Assembly: GCA_018057825.1 (NCBI GenBank)
Contig: JAGPCY010000008.1
Span: 199,596-253,532 of the forward strand
Length of the DNA stretch: 53,937 nt
Direction: 5' to 3'
Origin: Kofleriaceae bacterium
Lineage (GTDB): Bacteria; Myxococcota_A; Polyangia; Haliangiales; Haliangiaceae
The notes beneath the pieces were generated by a model, which saw only the letters and a list, made by a program, of their open reading frames with translations, was not told the DNA's origin and did not search any database. The position numbers were made by a program, and so were the translations under genes. Shown piece by piece: positions 16,031 through 24,624 of this stretch (position 1 is its first letter; the number at the start of each line of letters is the position of its first letter).

Positions 16031-16068
16031 GCATACCCATGGTACGCATATACGTACTCCAGGTATGC
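16031..16068. promoter_or_regulatory. Probable TetR operator between hydroxylase and tetR
   Basis: Two concentric inverted repeats share one centre: the outer arms GCATACC (16031-16037) and GGTATGC (16062-16068), and the inner near-palindrome GTACGCATATACGTAC (16042-16057, one mismatched pair per half). The site lies between the divergent start codons at 16012 and 16081 and is AT-rich compared with its surroundings. It should bind the TetR protein encoded at 16081 and control both genes. Confidence 0.75.
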
Positions 16069-16080
16069 TAGTCAAGGGCG

Positions 16081-16719
16081 ATGCCTCGCCGCACCCACGC
16101 CGAGATGACCGCGACCACCCGCGCCGCGCTCCTGGCCGAGGCCCGGACCGCGTTCCTCGCCCACGGCTACGCCGGCGCGCCGATCGACGAGGTGGTCGCG
16201 CGCGCCGGGCTCACCAAAGGCGCCCTCTACCATCACTTCGGGAGCAAGCTCGGGTTGTTCGAGGCGGTGGTCGACGAGCTGTACCGCGACCTCGAGGCCC
16301 GGCCGGCGCCGCTCGATCCCACCGCGCCCGCGCCGTGGCGCGAGCTCCTGGCGGCGTGCCGCGGCTTCCTCGAGGGCCTGCTCGCGCCTGGGGTCCGCCG
16401 GCTGCTGCTGGTCGACGGCCCGGCCGCGCTGGGGCCGGCCCGCGCTCGCGCGCTCGATCGCGATCGAACCGTGACCCCGCTGGTGGCCGCGCTGCGCAGC
16501 GGACCAGCGACCGCACGGCTCGCCGACCCCGAGGCGGTCGCCCACGTGATCAACGGCGCGCTGATCGGCGTCGCGCAGTGGATGGACGAGGCCGCGGAGC
16601 CGCGCGAGGCCCTCGACCGCGGCCTGGCCGTCGTCCGCGAGCTGCTCGTGAGCCTCCTCGGACGGCCCCCGGCCGCCCGCGCGTCACGCCCGCGCGCGGT
16701 CCGGCCGCGGCGCCGGTGA
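16081..16719 (+). CDS. TetR family transcriptional regulator
   Basis: A 212-aa regulator. The N-terminal TetR helix-turn-helix is clear: AARTAFLAHGYAGAPIDEVV, then ARAGLTKGALYHHFGSKLGLF. The C-terminal ligand domain (about 75-195) is typical in length and has little sequence signature. The last residues are Arg/Pro-rich. It is divergent from the hydroxylase gene, with a 38-bp symmetrical site between the two starts, so it most likely represses the hydroxylase gene and itself in response to a small, perhaps lipid, ligand. Confidence 0.92.
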   Translation: MPRRTHAEMTATTRAALLAEARTAFLAHGYAGAPIDEVVARAGLTKGALYHHFGSKLGLFEAVVDELYRDLEARPAPLDPTAPAPWRELLAACRGFLEGLLAPGVRRLLLVDGPAALGPARARALDRDRTVTPLVAALRSGPATARLADPEAVAHVINGALIGVAQWMDEAAEPREALDRGLAVVRELLVSLLGRPPAARASRPRAVRPRRR

Positions 16720-16755
16720 GCGCGAGCCCGCCGCGGATCGTGGGAAGATGCGGCG

Positions 16756-17709
16756 ATGACCACGCCATCGGCCCCGCGCGAGGAGACCCTCGGCACCTAC
16801 GAGATGCTGTGGGACTGCGGCCACTGTGACACCAAGAAGAACCTGGGCGTCACCCACCGCCACTGTCCCAACTGCGGGGCGCCGCAGGACGCCAGCAAGC
16901 GGTACTTCCCGCCGGACGCCGAGCGGGTCGCGGTCGCTGACCACGCGTACACCGGCGCCGATCGGGTGTGCGCCTCGTGTCAGACCGCGCAGTCGGCCAA
17001 GGCCAACAACTGCGGCCGGTGCGGCGCGCCCCTGGCCGGCATGATGCAGGTGCCGTTCGTCGTCGAGAAGGGCCCGGCCAAGCGCAAGCGCCGGCCGTGG
17101 GGCTGGATCATCGGCGCGATCGTGCTCCTCCTCGGCATCGTGATCTGGTGGCGGTGCCGCAAGGCCGACATTGATCTCACCGTCACCGGCCACCGCTGGA
17201 CCACGGTCATCGACATCGAGGAGTACCGCGACGTGACCGAGAGCGGCTGGCGCCGCGAGCTGCCCAGCGACGCCCGCGCGGTGAGCTGCCGGCTGAAGGA
17301 CGATCCGTCCAAGCGCGAGCCCGACGGCGAGGACTGCAAGCAGGTCAAGCGCGACAAGGGCGACGGCACCTTCGAGGAGGTCCGCCAGTGCACGCCGCGC
17401 TACAAGAACGGGCAGTCGGACTGGTGCGACTACCACGTCGATCGCTGGGTCAAGGTCGAGGAGCAGAAGCTCGAGGGCCGCGGCCTCGAGGTGTCGTGGC
17501 CGACACCGCCGCCGCCGGCGCCGCTGTCCGCGCCCGGCGCCCGCCGGGCTGGCGAGCGCCGCGGCACCTACGTGCTCGAGCTGACCGACGGCAAGCGCAC
17601 CCGCACCTGCGCGGTGTCCGAGGGGACGTGGCGCAAGCGCACCGACGGCCAGAAGATCAAGGCGCAGGTCCGCGCCGCCAGCGGCGAGCTGGTCTGCTCG
17701 AGCCTGTAG
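16756..17709 (+). CDS. Zinc-ribbon membrane protein of unknown function
   Basis: A 317-aa protein. Two zinc ribbons are in the N-terminal 95 residues: the first is CGHC followed by CPNC, the second is CASC followed by CGRC. A single membrane helix follows (about 113-133, WGWIIGAIVLLLGIVIWW). The rest (about 135-317) would be extracytoplasmic; it has six Cys residues and a DLTVTGHRWTTVIDIEEYRDV segment. The topology suggests a cytoplasmic zinc-binding head and a periplasmic sensor or binding domain. I know no function. A damaged partial copy lies at 10430-10715. The gene ends just before a hexanucleotide array. Confidence 0.8.
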   Translation: MTTPSAPREETLGTYEMLWDCGHCDTKKNLGVTHRHCPNCGAPQDASKRYFPPDAERVAVADHAYTGADRVCASCQTAQSAKANNCGRCGAPLAGMMQVPFVVEKGPAKRKRRPWGWIIGAIVLLLGIVIWWRCRKADIDLTVTGHRWTTVIDIEEYRDVTESGWRRELPSDARAVSCRLKDDPSKREPDGEDCKQVKRDKGDGTFEEVRQCTPRYKNGQSDWCDYHVDRWVKVEEQKLEGRGLEVSWPTPPPPAPLSAPGARRAGERRGTYVLELTDGKRTRTCAVSEGTWRKRTDGQKIKAQVRAASGELVCSSL

Positions 17710-17720
17710 TTCCCGTCCAC

Positions 17721-17940
17721 CTCGGCCTCGGTCTCGGACTCGGACTCGACTCGGACTCGGCCTCGGACTCGGCCTCGGTCTCGGCCTCGGCCTCGGACTC
17801 GGCCTCGGCCTCGGTCTCGGACTCGGTCTCGGTCTCGGACTCGGTCTCGGTCTCGGCCTCGGTCTCGGTCTCGGGTTCGGCCTCGGTCTCGGGTTCGGGT
17901 TCGGTCTCGGCCTCGGTCTCGGTCTCGGGTTCGGGTTCGG
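17721..17940. repeat. Hexanucleotide array CTCGGN, between convergent genes
   Basis: About 220 bp of a degenerate hexamer (CTCGG followed by A, C, T or G; late units read TTCGGG) fills the gap between the stop of the zinc-ribbon gene and the stop of the lytic transglycosylase gene. There is no stop codon in any of several frames, so spurious open frames run through it. It is not coding. Confidence 0.93.
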
Positions 17941-17941
17941 G

Positions 17942-20341
17942 CTACTCGGGCATCGTCGCCGGGCCGTCCTGGGCCTCGACCACCGCGGTCGGTCCGGGCG
18001 CCGGCGGCGGCGGCGCGCCACCGCCACCACCAGGCGAGCTCGTGTCCTTGTCATCCTTCGCGGCCGCCTTCGGCGCAGGCTTCGCGTCCCTCTCCGTCGC
18101 CTTCGGCGCGTCCTTCGCGTCCTTCGCATCCTTCGCCGCCGTCTTCGGCGCGTCCTTCGCATCCTTCGCCGCCGTCTTCGGCGCGTCCTTCGCGTCCTTC
18201 GCGTCCTTCGCCGCCGTCTTCGGCGCGTCCTTCACGTCCTTCGCATCCTTCGCCGCCGTCTTCGGCGCGTCCTTCACGTCCGTCTTCGGCGCATCCTTCG
18301 CCGCCGTCTTCGGCGCGTCCTTCACGTCCTTCTCCACGACCACCACCGCCTCCTCCTCTCCTGCCGCGTCATCAGCCTCGACCGCGTCGCCACCGTCGCT
18401 GACCTTGCGCCCGCCCGCAGCCGGCCGCTGGCCCTTGCCCTTGCGCTGGCTCTTGGGGAGCTGCTTCCACTGCTTCTCGGCCCGCTCCGAGCGAGTCTTG
18501 TCGACCACGCGATACACCACCACGACGTCGCCCTTGTCGACGACTGTGTCGGGCGGCTTGCGGTTGATGCGCGCCAGGTCGCGCTTGCCCAGGCCGAAGC
18601 GCTTGCCGAGCTGCTCGTAGCTCTCGCGCCGGGTCGCGACGTACTCGACCCGCTCGCGGCCCGACCGCCCCTCGGACAGCTCGAGGTGCTCCTTCGAGCC
18701 CCGGGTCACGATCACCAGGCGGCGGTCGTCGAGGAGCGCGACGTGGTTGGCGTCGGCCGACCAGGCGGGCGCGACGAAGGCCTGGAGCACCATCCGCGGG
18801 TGCAGGGTGGCGTCGACGGCGAGGCCGTTCCAGGTCGCGAGCTCGGCCACCGGCACGCCCAGCGCGCGCGCGATCGGCCCGAGCTCGTCGCCGGCCACCA
18901 CCCGGTAGAACACTCGGCGGCGATCCGCGACCTCGGCGTCCTTGTCGGGCACCGCCACGATCAGCGGCTCCCCCGGACGGTGGTCGACGCCCGAGCCGTA
19001 CAGATCGGCCTCGGCCGCAGCCAGGTTCTTGGCCCGCTCGGCCGCGGTGATGCGCGGCACCAGGAGCACGGTGCCCCCGGTCACGTCGCTGTCGCGATCG
19101 AGATCATTGAGCGCCCGCAGCTTGGCCCGCGACACGCCGAACAAGGTCGCGATGTCCTCGAAGCGCTCGCCGTAGCGCGCGACGTAGGTGTCGACGTTGT
19201 CCCAGTTGCCGCGCTCTTGCCCGAGCCGCGCCGCGAAGGTCGGGCCGGCGCCGGCCGGCACGCGGACCACGAAGCTCTTGCCGGCCGGCGTGCGGTTGCG
19301 GCGCAGGTGTGGGTTCAGCCGCTTGATCTGGTCGACGGTGGCGCCGGCCGCCTTGGCCACGCTGGTGAGCGGCACCGACGACGGCACCGTGACGTCGTCC
19401 CACACCTCGGGCGCGCCCCGCTCGACGTCGGCGAACCCGAAGACCTCGAGGTTGTGGCCGACGATCGCGGCCGCCAGCGCCTTGGGCACGTAGATGCCCG
19501 ACTCCCACGGCAGCGCGTTCTCGTAGTCGAGGAGCGCCCAGAAGTCGTTGGTGTTGAACCGCGCGATGCCCTTCAGCACCGCGCCGTAGCCCGCGTTGTA
19601 CGCCGCCATCGCCAGGTCCCAGTCGCCGAAGCGATGGTGCAGATCGGTCCAGAACCCCATCGCCGCCTCGGTCGCGCGCACCGGGTCGTTGCGCTCGTCG
19701 ACCCAGCGATCGATCGCCAGGCCGTAGATCCGGCCGCCGTCGGGCATGAACTGCCACAGCCCGCTGGCGCCGACCCGCGACACCTCGCTCGAGTCGAAGC
19801 TCGACTCGATCATGCACACGTAGAACAGATCCTCGGGCAGGTGGGCCTTGCGCAGCGCGCCGATGATCAGGTCGCGGTACCGCCCCGAGCGCTCGAGCCA
19901 GCCGCGCATGATGCGGCGACCGCGCGGGTCGTCCTTGTAGAAGACCAGGTAGTCGATGACCCGGCGGTCCCAGGTGACCGGCAGGTCGGGCATGCGCAGG
20001 TCGGCCAGCCACGGCAGGTCGGGCCGAAGCTCGGCCGGGGTCGCGGCCCGCTTCGGGCCCGGCGCGTCGACCCACGGACCGGCGCCGCGGGTGAAGACCT
20101 CGCGCTCGAACTCGCGCAGCTCGTCGCGCCAGGGCCGACAGGTCGCGCCGACCGGACAGCCGCGCACCGCCTGGCGCTCGGCCGGGTTGGCGACCAGCGG
20201 CGCACGCACCGTCGGCGGCGCGGTCGGCTGCTGATCCTGAGGCCCGGCCACCATCGGCGCGGGCGGCGGCACCTCGGCGCGGGCGTGAGCCACGCCGAGG
20301 CCTAGGCTGACGATGGCGGCGAACGAGCGAGCCCAGGCCAT
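17942..20341 (-). CDS. MltD-like membrane-bound lytic murein transglycosylase with LysM domains
   Basis: A 799-aa secreted enzyme that cleaves peptidoglycan between MurNAc and GlcNAc with formation of 1,6-anhydro ends. The start at 20341 gives a signal peptide ([22 protein letters not shown]); the longer frame adds a non-signal leader. The SLT domain (about 150-300) has the catalytic Glu in MIESSFD, then SGLWQFMP and YNAGYG. Three LysM-like repeats follow (about 395-440, 490-535 and 580-625). The C-terminus, from about 665, is a Lys/Asp/Ala/Pro repeat tail (KDAPKTAA units) and a Gly/Pro-rich end. The protein is about 350 residues longer than E. coli MltD because of that tail. Confidence 0.93.
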   Translation of the reverse strand: MAWARSFAAIVSLGLGVAHARAEVPPPAPMVAGPQDQQPTAPPTVRAPLVANPAERQAVRGCPVGATCRPWRDELREFEREVFTRGAGPWVDAPGPKRAATPAELRPDLPWLADLRMPDLPVTWDRRVIDYLVFYKDDPRGRRIMRGWLERSGRYRDLIIGALRKAHLPEDLFYVCMIESSFDSSEVSRVGASGLWQFMPDGGRIYGLAIDRWVDERNDPVRATEAAMGFWTDLHHRFGDWDLAMAAYNAGYGAVLKGIARFNTNDFWALLDYENALPWESGIYVPKALAAAIVGHNLEVFGFADVERGAPEVWDDVTVPSSVPLTSVAKAAGATVDQIKRLNPHLRRNRTPAGKSFVVRVPAGAGPTFAARLGQERGNWDNVDTYVARYGERFEDIATLFGVSRAKLRALNDLDRDSDVTGGTVLLVPRITAAERAKNLAAAEADLYGSGVDHRPGEPLIVAVPDKDAEVADRRRVFYRVVAGDELGPIARALGVPVAELATWNGLAVDATLHPRMVLQAFVAPAWSADANHVALLDDRRLVIVTRGSKEHLELSEGRSGRERVEYVATRRESYEQLGKRFGLGKRDLARINRKPPDTVVDKGDVVVVYRVVDKTRSERAEKQWKQLPKSQRKGKGQRPAAGGRKVSDGGDAVEADDAAGEEEAVVVVEKDVKDAPKTAAKDAPKTDVKDAPKTAAKDAKDVKDAPKTAAKDAKDAKDAPKTAAKDAKDAPKTAAKDAKDAKDAPKATERDAKPAPKAAAKDDKDTSSPGGGGGAPPPPAPGPTAVVEAQDGPATMPE
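18046..18336 (-). repeat. In-frame repeats encoding [13 protein letters not shown] units
   Basis: The 3' part of the transglycosylase gene is an internal repeat of 24- and 33-bp units that code for KDAPKTAA and [14 protein letters not shown]. The frame is kept throughout. The peptide resembles alternating Lys/Ala/Pro linkers that contact the peptidoglycan or DNA-like polyanions, and unit number probably varies between strains. Confidence 0.85.
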
Positions 20342-20503
20342 GGGCTCGACTCTAGGCGGGGCGGCGCCCTCGATCCACTTTTGCGCCCGAGGCCAACGAT
20401 CACAGGGGGTTCGCTGCGTCACCCGGCCGGCCACGCGACCGCGCGAGCCGCCGGTCGCCATCCGACGACGGCGCGTGGTAGGGTCGCCGAGATAGGAGCC
20501 GTC

Positions 20504-20758
20504 ATGCCGGGCATTCCCGAACTACTCATCATCTTGCTCATCGTGCTGGTGGTCTTCGGCGCCAGCAAGCTGCCCCAGATCGGCCATGGCCTCGGCTCGG
20601 CGATCAAGAACTTCAAGCGCGCCGCCTCGGGCGACGACGAGATCGAGGTCTCGAAGAAGGCCGCCCTCGACGGCAAGGCCGCCAAGGAGCTGCCGGCGAC
20701 CGCCGACGAAGACATCGAGGAGGTCGTGGTGCGGCGGCGGGTCAAGAAGGAGAGCTAG
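20504..20758 (+). CDS. tatA: Sec-independent protein translocase TatA/TatE
   Basis: An 84-aa TatA-type subunit, which multimerises to form the transport path for folded twin-arginine proteins. It has a short N-terminal membrane helix ([14 protein letters not shown]), the hinge [11 protein letters not shown] and an amphipathic helix [11 protein letters not shown], then an acidic tail with a basic end ([11 protein letters not shown]). The FG-x2-KLP hinge is diagnostic. A TAGGAG site (20493-20498) precedes the ATG. No tatB or tatC is nearby, as in other bacteria with dispersed tat genes. It is followed at once by a hexanucleotide array. Confidence 0.95.
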   Translation: MPGIPELLIILLIVLVVFGASKLPQIGHGLGSAIKNFKRAASGDDEIEVSKKAALDGKAAKELPATADEDIEEVVVRRRVKKES

Positions 20759-20770
20759 GGTCCTCTCCGC

Positions 20771-20880
20771 CTCCTCGGACTCGGGTTCGGGATCGGGTTC
20801 GGGTTCGGGTTCGGGTTCGGGATCGGTCTCCGCCTCGGGTTCGGCCTCGGCCTCGGCCTCGGCCTCCGCCTCTTCCTCCG
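20771..20880. repeat. Hexanucleotide array (TCGGGT/CTCGGC), between convergent genes
   Basis: About 110 bp of degenerate hexamers of the same type as at 17721-17940 follow the tatA stop by about 12 bp and end just before the stop of the convergent gene at 20896. Units include CTCGGC, TTCGGG and ATCGGG. Not coding. Confidence 0.9.
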
Positions 20881-20895
20881 CGCCGCGCCGATCCT

Positions 20896-21675
20896 CTACC
20901 GCTCCGTCGGCTCTCTCCCCGCCGTCTTCCCTCCCCGCGCCTCCAGCCGCGCCGCCGCCGCCGCGCGCACCGGGGCCGGCAGCTCGGCCGCGGCGATCAC
21001 CTCCGCCCAGTCGGCCGGGCCCAGGGTCACCACCAGCCGCAGCGCGATCGGGATCGGCGTGTAGCGGTTGAGCACCAACGCGCGCCGCACCATCGGGCGC
21101 ACCGACCACCGCGGGTGCTCGGCCACGAGCGCCAGCGCCGCCGGCACCGCCGGGCGGGCCGCCGCGATCCGCACCGCCTCACGCTCGGTGAGCTGGGGAT
21201 TGTCGAGGAGGATCCGGATCACGTCGGGATGGGGATCGCGGAGCAGCTCGGCCAGGGCGTCGCCGCGCGGCCGCCGGGCCAGGGCCTTGCGCTCCCCCAG
21301 CGTCAAGGGGCGACCGCGGTTGCGCAGCGGCCGCTCGGGGGCCAGGCCGCGGGCGACCTCGTCGGCGGTCGCGGTCGGCGGCGCCGCGTCGAGGACCAAC
21401 CGGGCCAGCGCCGGATCGGTCAGCTCGCGGGCCGCCAGGTACAAGGCCTGGCGCGCCGCGTACCCGAGCTCGCCCAGCGCCGGCACCAGGCAGCCGACCA
21501 CCGCCGCGACCTCGGGATCGTCGTCGCCGCTGGTCGCGCGCGCGATCAGCGCCTCCACCGCCGCAGCGGCGCGGACCGGCTCCTCCCCCAGCACCGCGAC
21601 GAGCTGACGGACCCGCAGCGGCCGGTCGACGAACCGGCGTAGCCGAGCCACCAGCCAGTCGCCGCGGTCGGCCAC
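20896..21675 (-). CDS. Hypothetical alpha-helical repeat protein (DUF2336/HEAT-like)
   Basis: A 259-aa protein built almost only from short helices, with repeated patterns such as EPVRAAAAVEALIARA, DALAELLRDPHPDVIRILLDN and AALALVAEHPRWSVRPMVRRA that resemble DUF2336 or HEAT repeats. It has no signal peptide or catalytic motif, so it may be a scaffold. It lies nine bases downstream of the phaR-like gene in the same direction, so they probably share a transcript, which might connect it to polyhydroxyalkanoate granules; that link rests on position only. Confidence 0.75.
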   Translation of the reverse strand: MADRGDWLVARLRRFVDRPLRVRQLVAVLGEEPVRAAAAVEALIARATSGDDDPEVAAVVGCLVPALGELGYAARQALYLAARELTDPALARLVLDAAPPTATADEVARGLAPERPLRNRGRPLTLGERKALARRPRGDALAELLRDPHPDVIRILLDNPQLTEREAVRIAAARPAVPAALALVAEHPRWSVRPMVRRALVLNRYTPIPIALRLVVTLGPADWAEVIAAAELPAPVRAAAAARLEARGGKTAGREPTER

Positions 21676-21684
21676 GGCCGGCGG

Positions 21685-22278
21685 TTACTCGACCTTGTCG
21701 GCGTCGCCCATCGACTCGAGCTTGGCCTCGAGTTCGGCGATCCGCTCGGCCAGCGCCCGGACGTCCTTGTGGATGCCGGCGAAGGGCGAGATCCCACCGA
21801 TCGCCGTGCGGATCTTGCCGTCGACGCGCTTCTGCCACTCGTCGAGGGCGCGCTGCTGCTCATTGACCCAGTGGCGGAACTCGCGCAGGACCACCAGCTC
21901 GCGCCGGCGCGGCCCGTCGCTGTCGGCGTCACCCAGGTCGGCGTCGTCGTCCTCGGGCATCGGCTCATCGTGGTCGCGCTTGAACGGCAACACGCTCGAC
22001 ACCCGGCGCTGCGCCTCGGCGAACCACTCGCCGCCGTGCTGGATGATGTTGCGCATCGCGCCCAGCGGCATGAAGCTGCGCTGCTTCTTCTCTTCCTCGA
22101 AGATGATCTGCGCCAGGGTGACCGAGGTCAGGTCTTCCTTGGTCTTGTTGTCGACGATCTTCACCTCGTCGCCTGCGCGGATCATCTCGGAGATCTGATC
22201 GAGCGTGACGTAGCGGCTGTGCTGCGTGTCGTAGAGCTTACGGTTGGCGTATCGCTTGATGACTCGCGCCTCGGCCAT
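21685..22278 (-). CDS. phaR: Polyhydroxyalkanoate synthesis regulator PhaR-like
   Basis: A 197-aa protein whose N-terminus has the PHB/PHA accumulation regulator DNA-binding domain: VIKRYANRKLYDTQHSRYVT followed by the LDQISEMIRAGDEVKIVDNK and SVTLAQIIFEEEKK segments. The C-terminal half has an acidic linker and a long helix with coiled-coil character (DVRALAERIAELEAKLESM). In PHA producers PhaR binds both PHA and phasin promoters. No phaC or phasin gene is present here, so in this lineage the protein may control other targets. It heads a probable two-gene operon. Confidence 0.9.
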   Translation of the reverse strand: MAEARVIKRYANRKLYDTQHSRYVTLDQISEMIRAGDEVKIVDNKTKEDLTSVTLAQIIFEEEKKQRSFMPLGAMRNIIQHGGEWFAEAQRRVSSVLPFKRDHDEPMPEDDDADLGDADSDGPRRRELVVLREFRHWVNEQQRALDEWQKRVDGKIRTAIGGISPFAGIHKDVRALAERIAELEAKLESMGDADKVE

Positions 22279-22419
22279 GGGGGACTCCTCGAGGGCGGGC
22301 CCTCTCTCCTACAGGTATCACGCGGTGCGGCAGGGCGGCAACGCAGCGCGCCGTGCCCGACCGGCCCGGCCGCCCTCGCCCCGCGACCGCGGCCGAGGGT
22401 TTCGCGCTAGATTCCGCCG

Positions 22420-22776
22420 ATGCGCCTCCCCTTGGCCTTGAGTGTCCTCCTCGCGACCACCGCCTGCGGCGGCGACGACGGCGGCGGTACGGCGGTCGAC
22501 GCCCCATCCAGCACCGTCGCGCGCGTCCAGTGCGGCGGCGCCACGATCGCCGGCACCGTGACCGCCCCCGGCTTCGCGTTCACCCCGATGGCCACCACGA
22601 TCTCGGTCGGCCAGGTCGTGCAGTTCATGATGCCGGCGACGCACAACGCGATCTCCGACGAGGGCCTGTTCACCGCCGACTTCAACGCCACCGTCTGCTA
22701 CCGGTTCGACGCCGCCCGCACCTACCCGTTCCACTGCGGGCCCCACGGCTTCACCGGCACGATCGTCGTCCAGTAG
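22420..22776 (+). CDS. Plastocyanin-like cupredoxin lipoprotein
   Basis: A 118-aa lipoprotein (lipobox LLATTAC) with a single cupredoxin domain. The usual ligands are mostly visible: His in PATHNA, and Cys and His in the C-terminal FHCGPHGFTG loop. In amicyanin-like proteins this loop ends with an axial Met (CTPHPFMRG type), but here the equivalent position is Thr, so the copper site would be Met-less. It is a likely periplasmic electron carrier or copper-binding protein. The next gene begins four bases after its stop, so they are co-transcribed. Confidence 0.85.
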   Translation: MRLPLALSVLLATTACGGDDGGGTAVDAPSSTVARVQCGGATIAGTVTAPGFAFTPMATTISVGQVVQFMMPATHNAISDEGLFTADFNATVCYRFDAARTYPFHCGPHGFTGTIVVQ

Positions 22777-22779
22777 CGC

Positions 22780-23589
22780 GTGCCGTTCCCCGGCTTCGAG
22801 GTCGCGTGCCTGGCGATCGTCGCCCTGGCGTTGGCGGCCTTGGCCCGGACCCGGCCGTGGCCTGGCCTCCTCGCCGACTACGGCGCGCTGGCGATCGCCG
22901 GCTGGCTCGGCGAGCACACCTGCATCGCCTGGTACCAGCACTACGGCTACGCGCCGAACTGGACCGGCCGCGTCGGCCACGTCCCGCCGATGATCCCGGT
23001 CATCTGGCCGCTGGTGATCTTGTCGGCGCGCGCGGTGGTCGACGCCCTGGGCCCCGGTCTGGGCCGGTGGCGGCCGGTGGCGGTCGGCGCGCTGGTGGTG
23101 TTCGACGCCTCGCTGGTCGAGGTGATCGCGGTCGCCGCCGAGCTGTGGGCCTGGGCCGAGCCCGGCCACCTCGGGGTCCCGCTCATCGGCATCCTCGGCT
23201 GGGGCTTCTTCGCCGGCGCCGCCGATGTCGCGCTGGCGCGTCCGCCGCGGTGGCGACCGCTGACGCTCCTCGGCGCGCTGGCGATCACCCACGCGCTCAT
23301 CGTCGGGAGCTGGTGGGGCCTGTTCCGCTGGACCTTGCGCGGCGACCTGGGCGACGGCGCGCTCGTCGGGCTCGGCGCCCTGGCGGTCGGCCTGACCGTC
23401 GGGGCGGTCGCGCTGCGCCGCCGCGGTCGAGCGCTGGCGCTGTCGGTCGCGGCGCCGCGGATGATCGCGGCCAGCCTGTTCGTCGTGACCTTGATCGCGG
23501 TGGCGCCCACCGACCTGCGGCTATGGCTCCACACCGCGTGTCTGGCGACGCCGTACCTCGCGGTCACCGCGTTCACAGATAGACGTTGA
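22780..23589 (+). CDS. Multipass membrane protein, possibly carotenoid-pathway related
   Basis: A 269-aa integral membrane protein with about seven to eight hydrophobic helices, starting with GTG four bases after the cupredoxin stop. The conserved-looking loop GEHTCIAWYQHYGYAP and the following VPPMIPVIWPLVILSARAV recall the DUF422/CruF carotenoid hydratase family, and the facing gene is a UbiA prenyltransferase, a pairing seen in some carotenoid loci. The similarity is weak and the assignment is tentative. Its last 17 bases overlap the 3' end of the convergent prenyltransferase gene. Confidence 0.65.
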   Translation: MPFPGFEVACLAIVALALAALARTRPWPGLLADYGALAIAGWLGEHTCIAWYQHYGYAPNWTGRVGHVPPMIPVIWPLVILSARAVVDALGPGLGRWRPVAVGALVVFDASLVEVIAVAAELWAWAEPGHLGVPLIGILGWGFFAGAADVALARPPRWRPLTLLGALAITHALIVGSWWGLFRWTLRGDLGDGALVGLGALAVGLTVGAVALRRRGRALALSVAAPRMIAASLFVVTLIAVAPTDLRLWLHTACLATPYLAVTAFTDRR

Positions 23590-24508
23590 CCGGCAGGCCC
23601 GCGCGCTGCCACAGCGCCGTGCCGACCAAGAACAACACGAGCTGGGCGGTGCCGACGTGGGTCAGCACGATGCAGTCGCGCGGCGTCAGGCCGCGGGCCC
23701 ACCACCGGCGGTACAGGACGAACTGCACGGCCGGCGCCACCAGCATCAAGAGCTCGCGTAGCCCGAGCTCGCCGAGCGCCACCGCCGCCATCAGCACCGC
23801 GCTGGCCCCGAGCAACAGGCCGTCGATGATCCGCCGGGCCACCGTCGGGCCGTGGACCACCGGGTAGGTCGGCACGCCCTCGGCGCGATCGCCCTCGAGG
23901 TCGCGCAGGTCGTAGAGGATCTCGTAGGTCAGCTCGAAGGGGATGAAGAACAAGATGAGCGCGACGATCGCCGCGTCGCTGACCAGGCGCGGCGTACCGT
24001 CGGCGTGGAGGATCGCCAGCGGGTAGACGAACCCGGTCAGGACGAACAGGAGCGCCGAGCCGAAGTTCTTCCAGAAGTACATCTCCTTGAAGCGGGTCAG
24101 GCCGCGGAGCGTCGGGACGATCGGATAGTTGTAGCCGAGGCCGATCCCCTGGACCGCGATCCGCCACGGCGTCAGCGCCGGCCACACCAGATGACCGAGG
24201 GCGATCGACCCGACGAGCAGCGCCCACGCGCCGACCGTGATCGCGCGGGCGTGACGCGCGACCCGGGCGGTACCGCGGATGCCGTTCTTGGCGTCCTCCG
24301 CCAGATCGGTGACGCGGTTCATGAGGTTGATGAGGAACCAGTCGAGCCCGGCGATCGCCCCCACCGCCCACAGGTACCGGCCGCCCAGGATCCAGCCGAA
24401 CACCACCGCCGCCACCGCGCCGATCGCGAGGATGTGCGCGCGCGAGATCGCCGCCGCGTCGGCCAGCGCGGCCGCGACCGGGTGCTCGCGCGGGAGCGAC
24501 GACGTCAC
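23573..24508 (-). CDS. UbiA family prenyltransferase
   Basis: A 311-aa membrane prenyltransferase with about nine helices. Both Asp-rich motifs that bind Mg-prenyl diphosphate are present: NLMNRVTDLAEDAKNG (N-x3-D-x3-D type) and YDLRDLEGDRAEG. UbiA enzymes attach polyprenyl chains to aromatic rings, heme, chlorophyll precursors or carotenoids. With no ubiquinone or menaquinone genes nearby, the substrate is unknown. The stretch 24509-24624 that separates it from the heme operon contains no gene. Confidence 0.92.
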   Translation of the reverse strand: MTSSLPREHPVAAALADAAAISRAHILAIGAVAAVVFGWILGGRYLWAVGAIAGLDWFLINLMNRVTDLAEDAKNGIRGTARVARHARAITVGAWALLVGSIALGHLVWPALTPWRIAVQGIGLGYNYPIVPTLRGLTRFKEMYFWKNFGSALLFVLTGFVYPLAILHADGTPRLVSDAAIVALILFFIPFELTYEILYDLRDLEGDRAEGVPTYPVVHGPTVARRIIDGLLLGASAVLMAAVALGELGLRELLMLVAPAVQFVLYRRWWARGLTPRDCIVLTHVGTAQLVLFLVGTALWQRAGLPVNVYL

Positions 24509-24624
24509 GGCGGCATTCTACGCCGCCACGCGCCGGCGCGGCGCGGCGATGGCGGGGCGCGATCGTCGCCGGGAGCCGGGGTCACGCGCGGGAGGCAGCG
24601 CGGGCGCGCCGACCATCGCCGGGC

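Noticed and set aside
17388-18620. A 410-codon open frame running through the CTCGGN array with Ser/Ala/Val repeats
   Set aside because: The hexamer lacks stop codons in these frames, so the open frame is a by-product of the repeat; it is antisense to the transglycosylase gene and has no start signal.
22780-23589. Firm assignment of the membrane protein to carotenoid hydratase CruF
   Set aside because: Only a short loop and the UbiA neighbour support it; no carotenoid synthase or desaturase gene is in the window.
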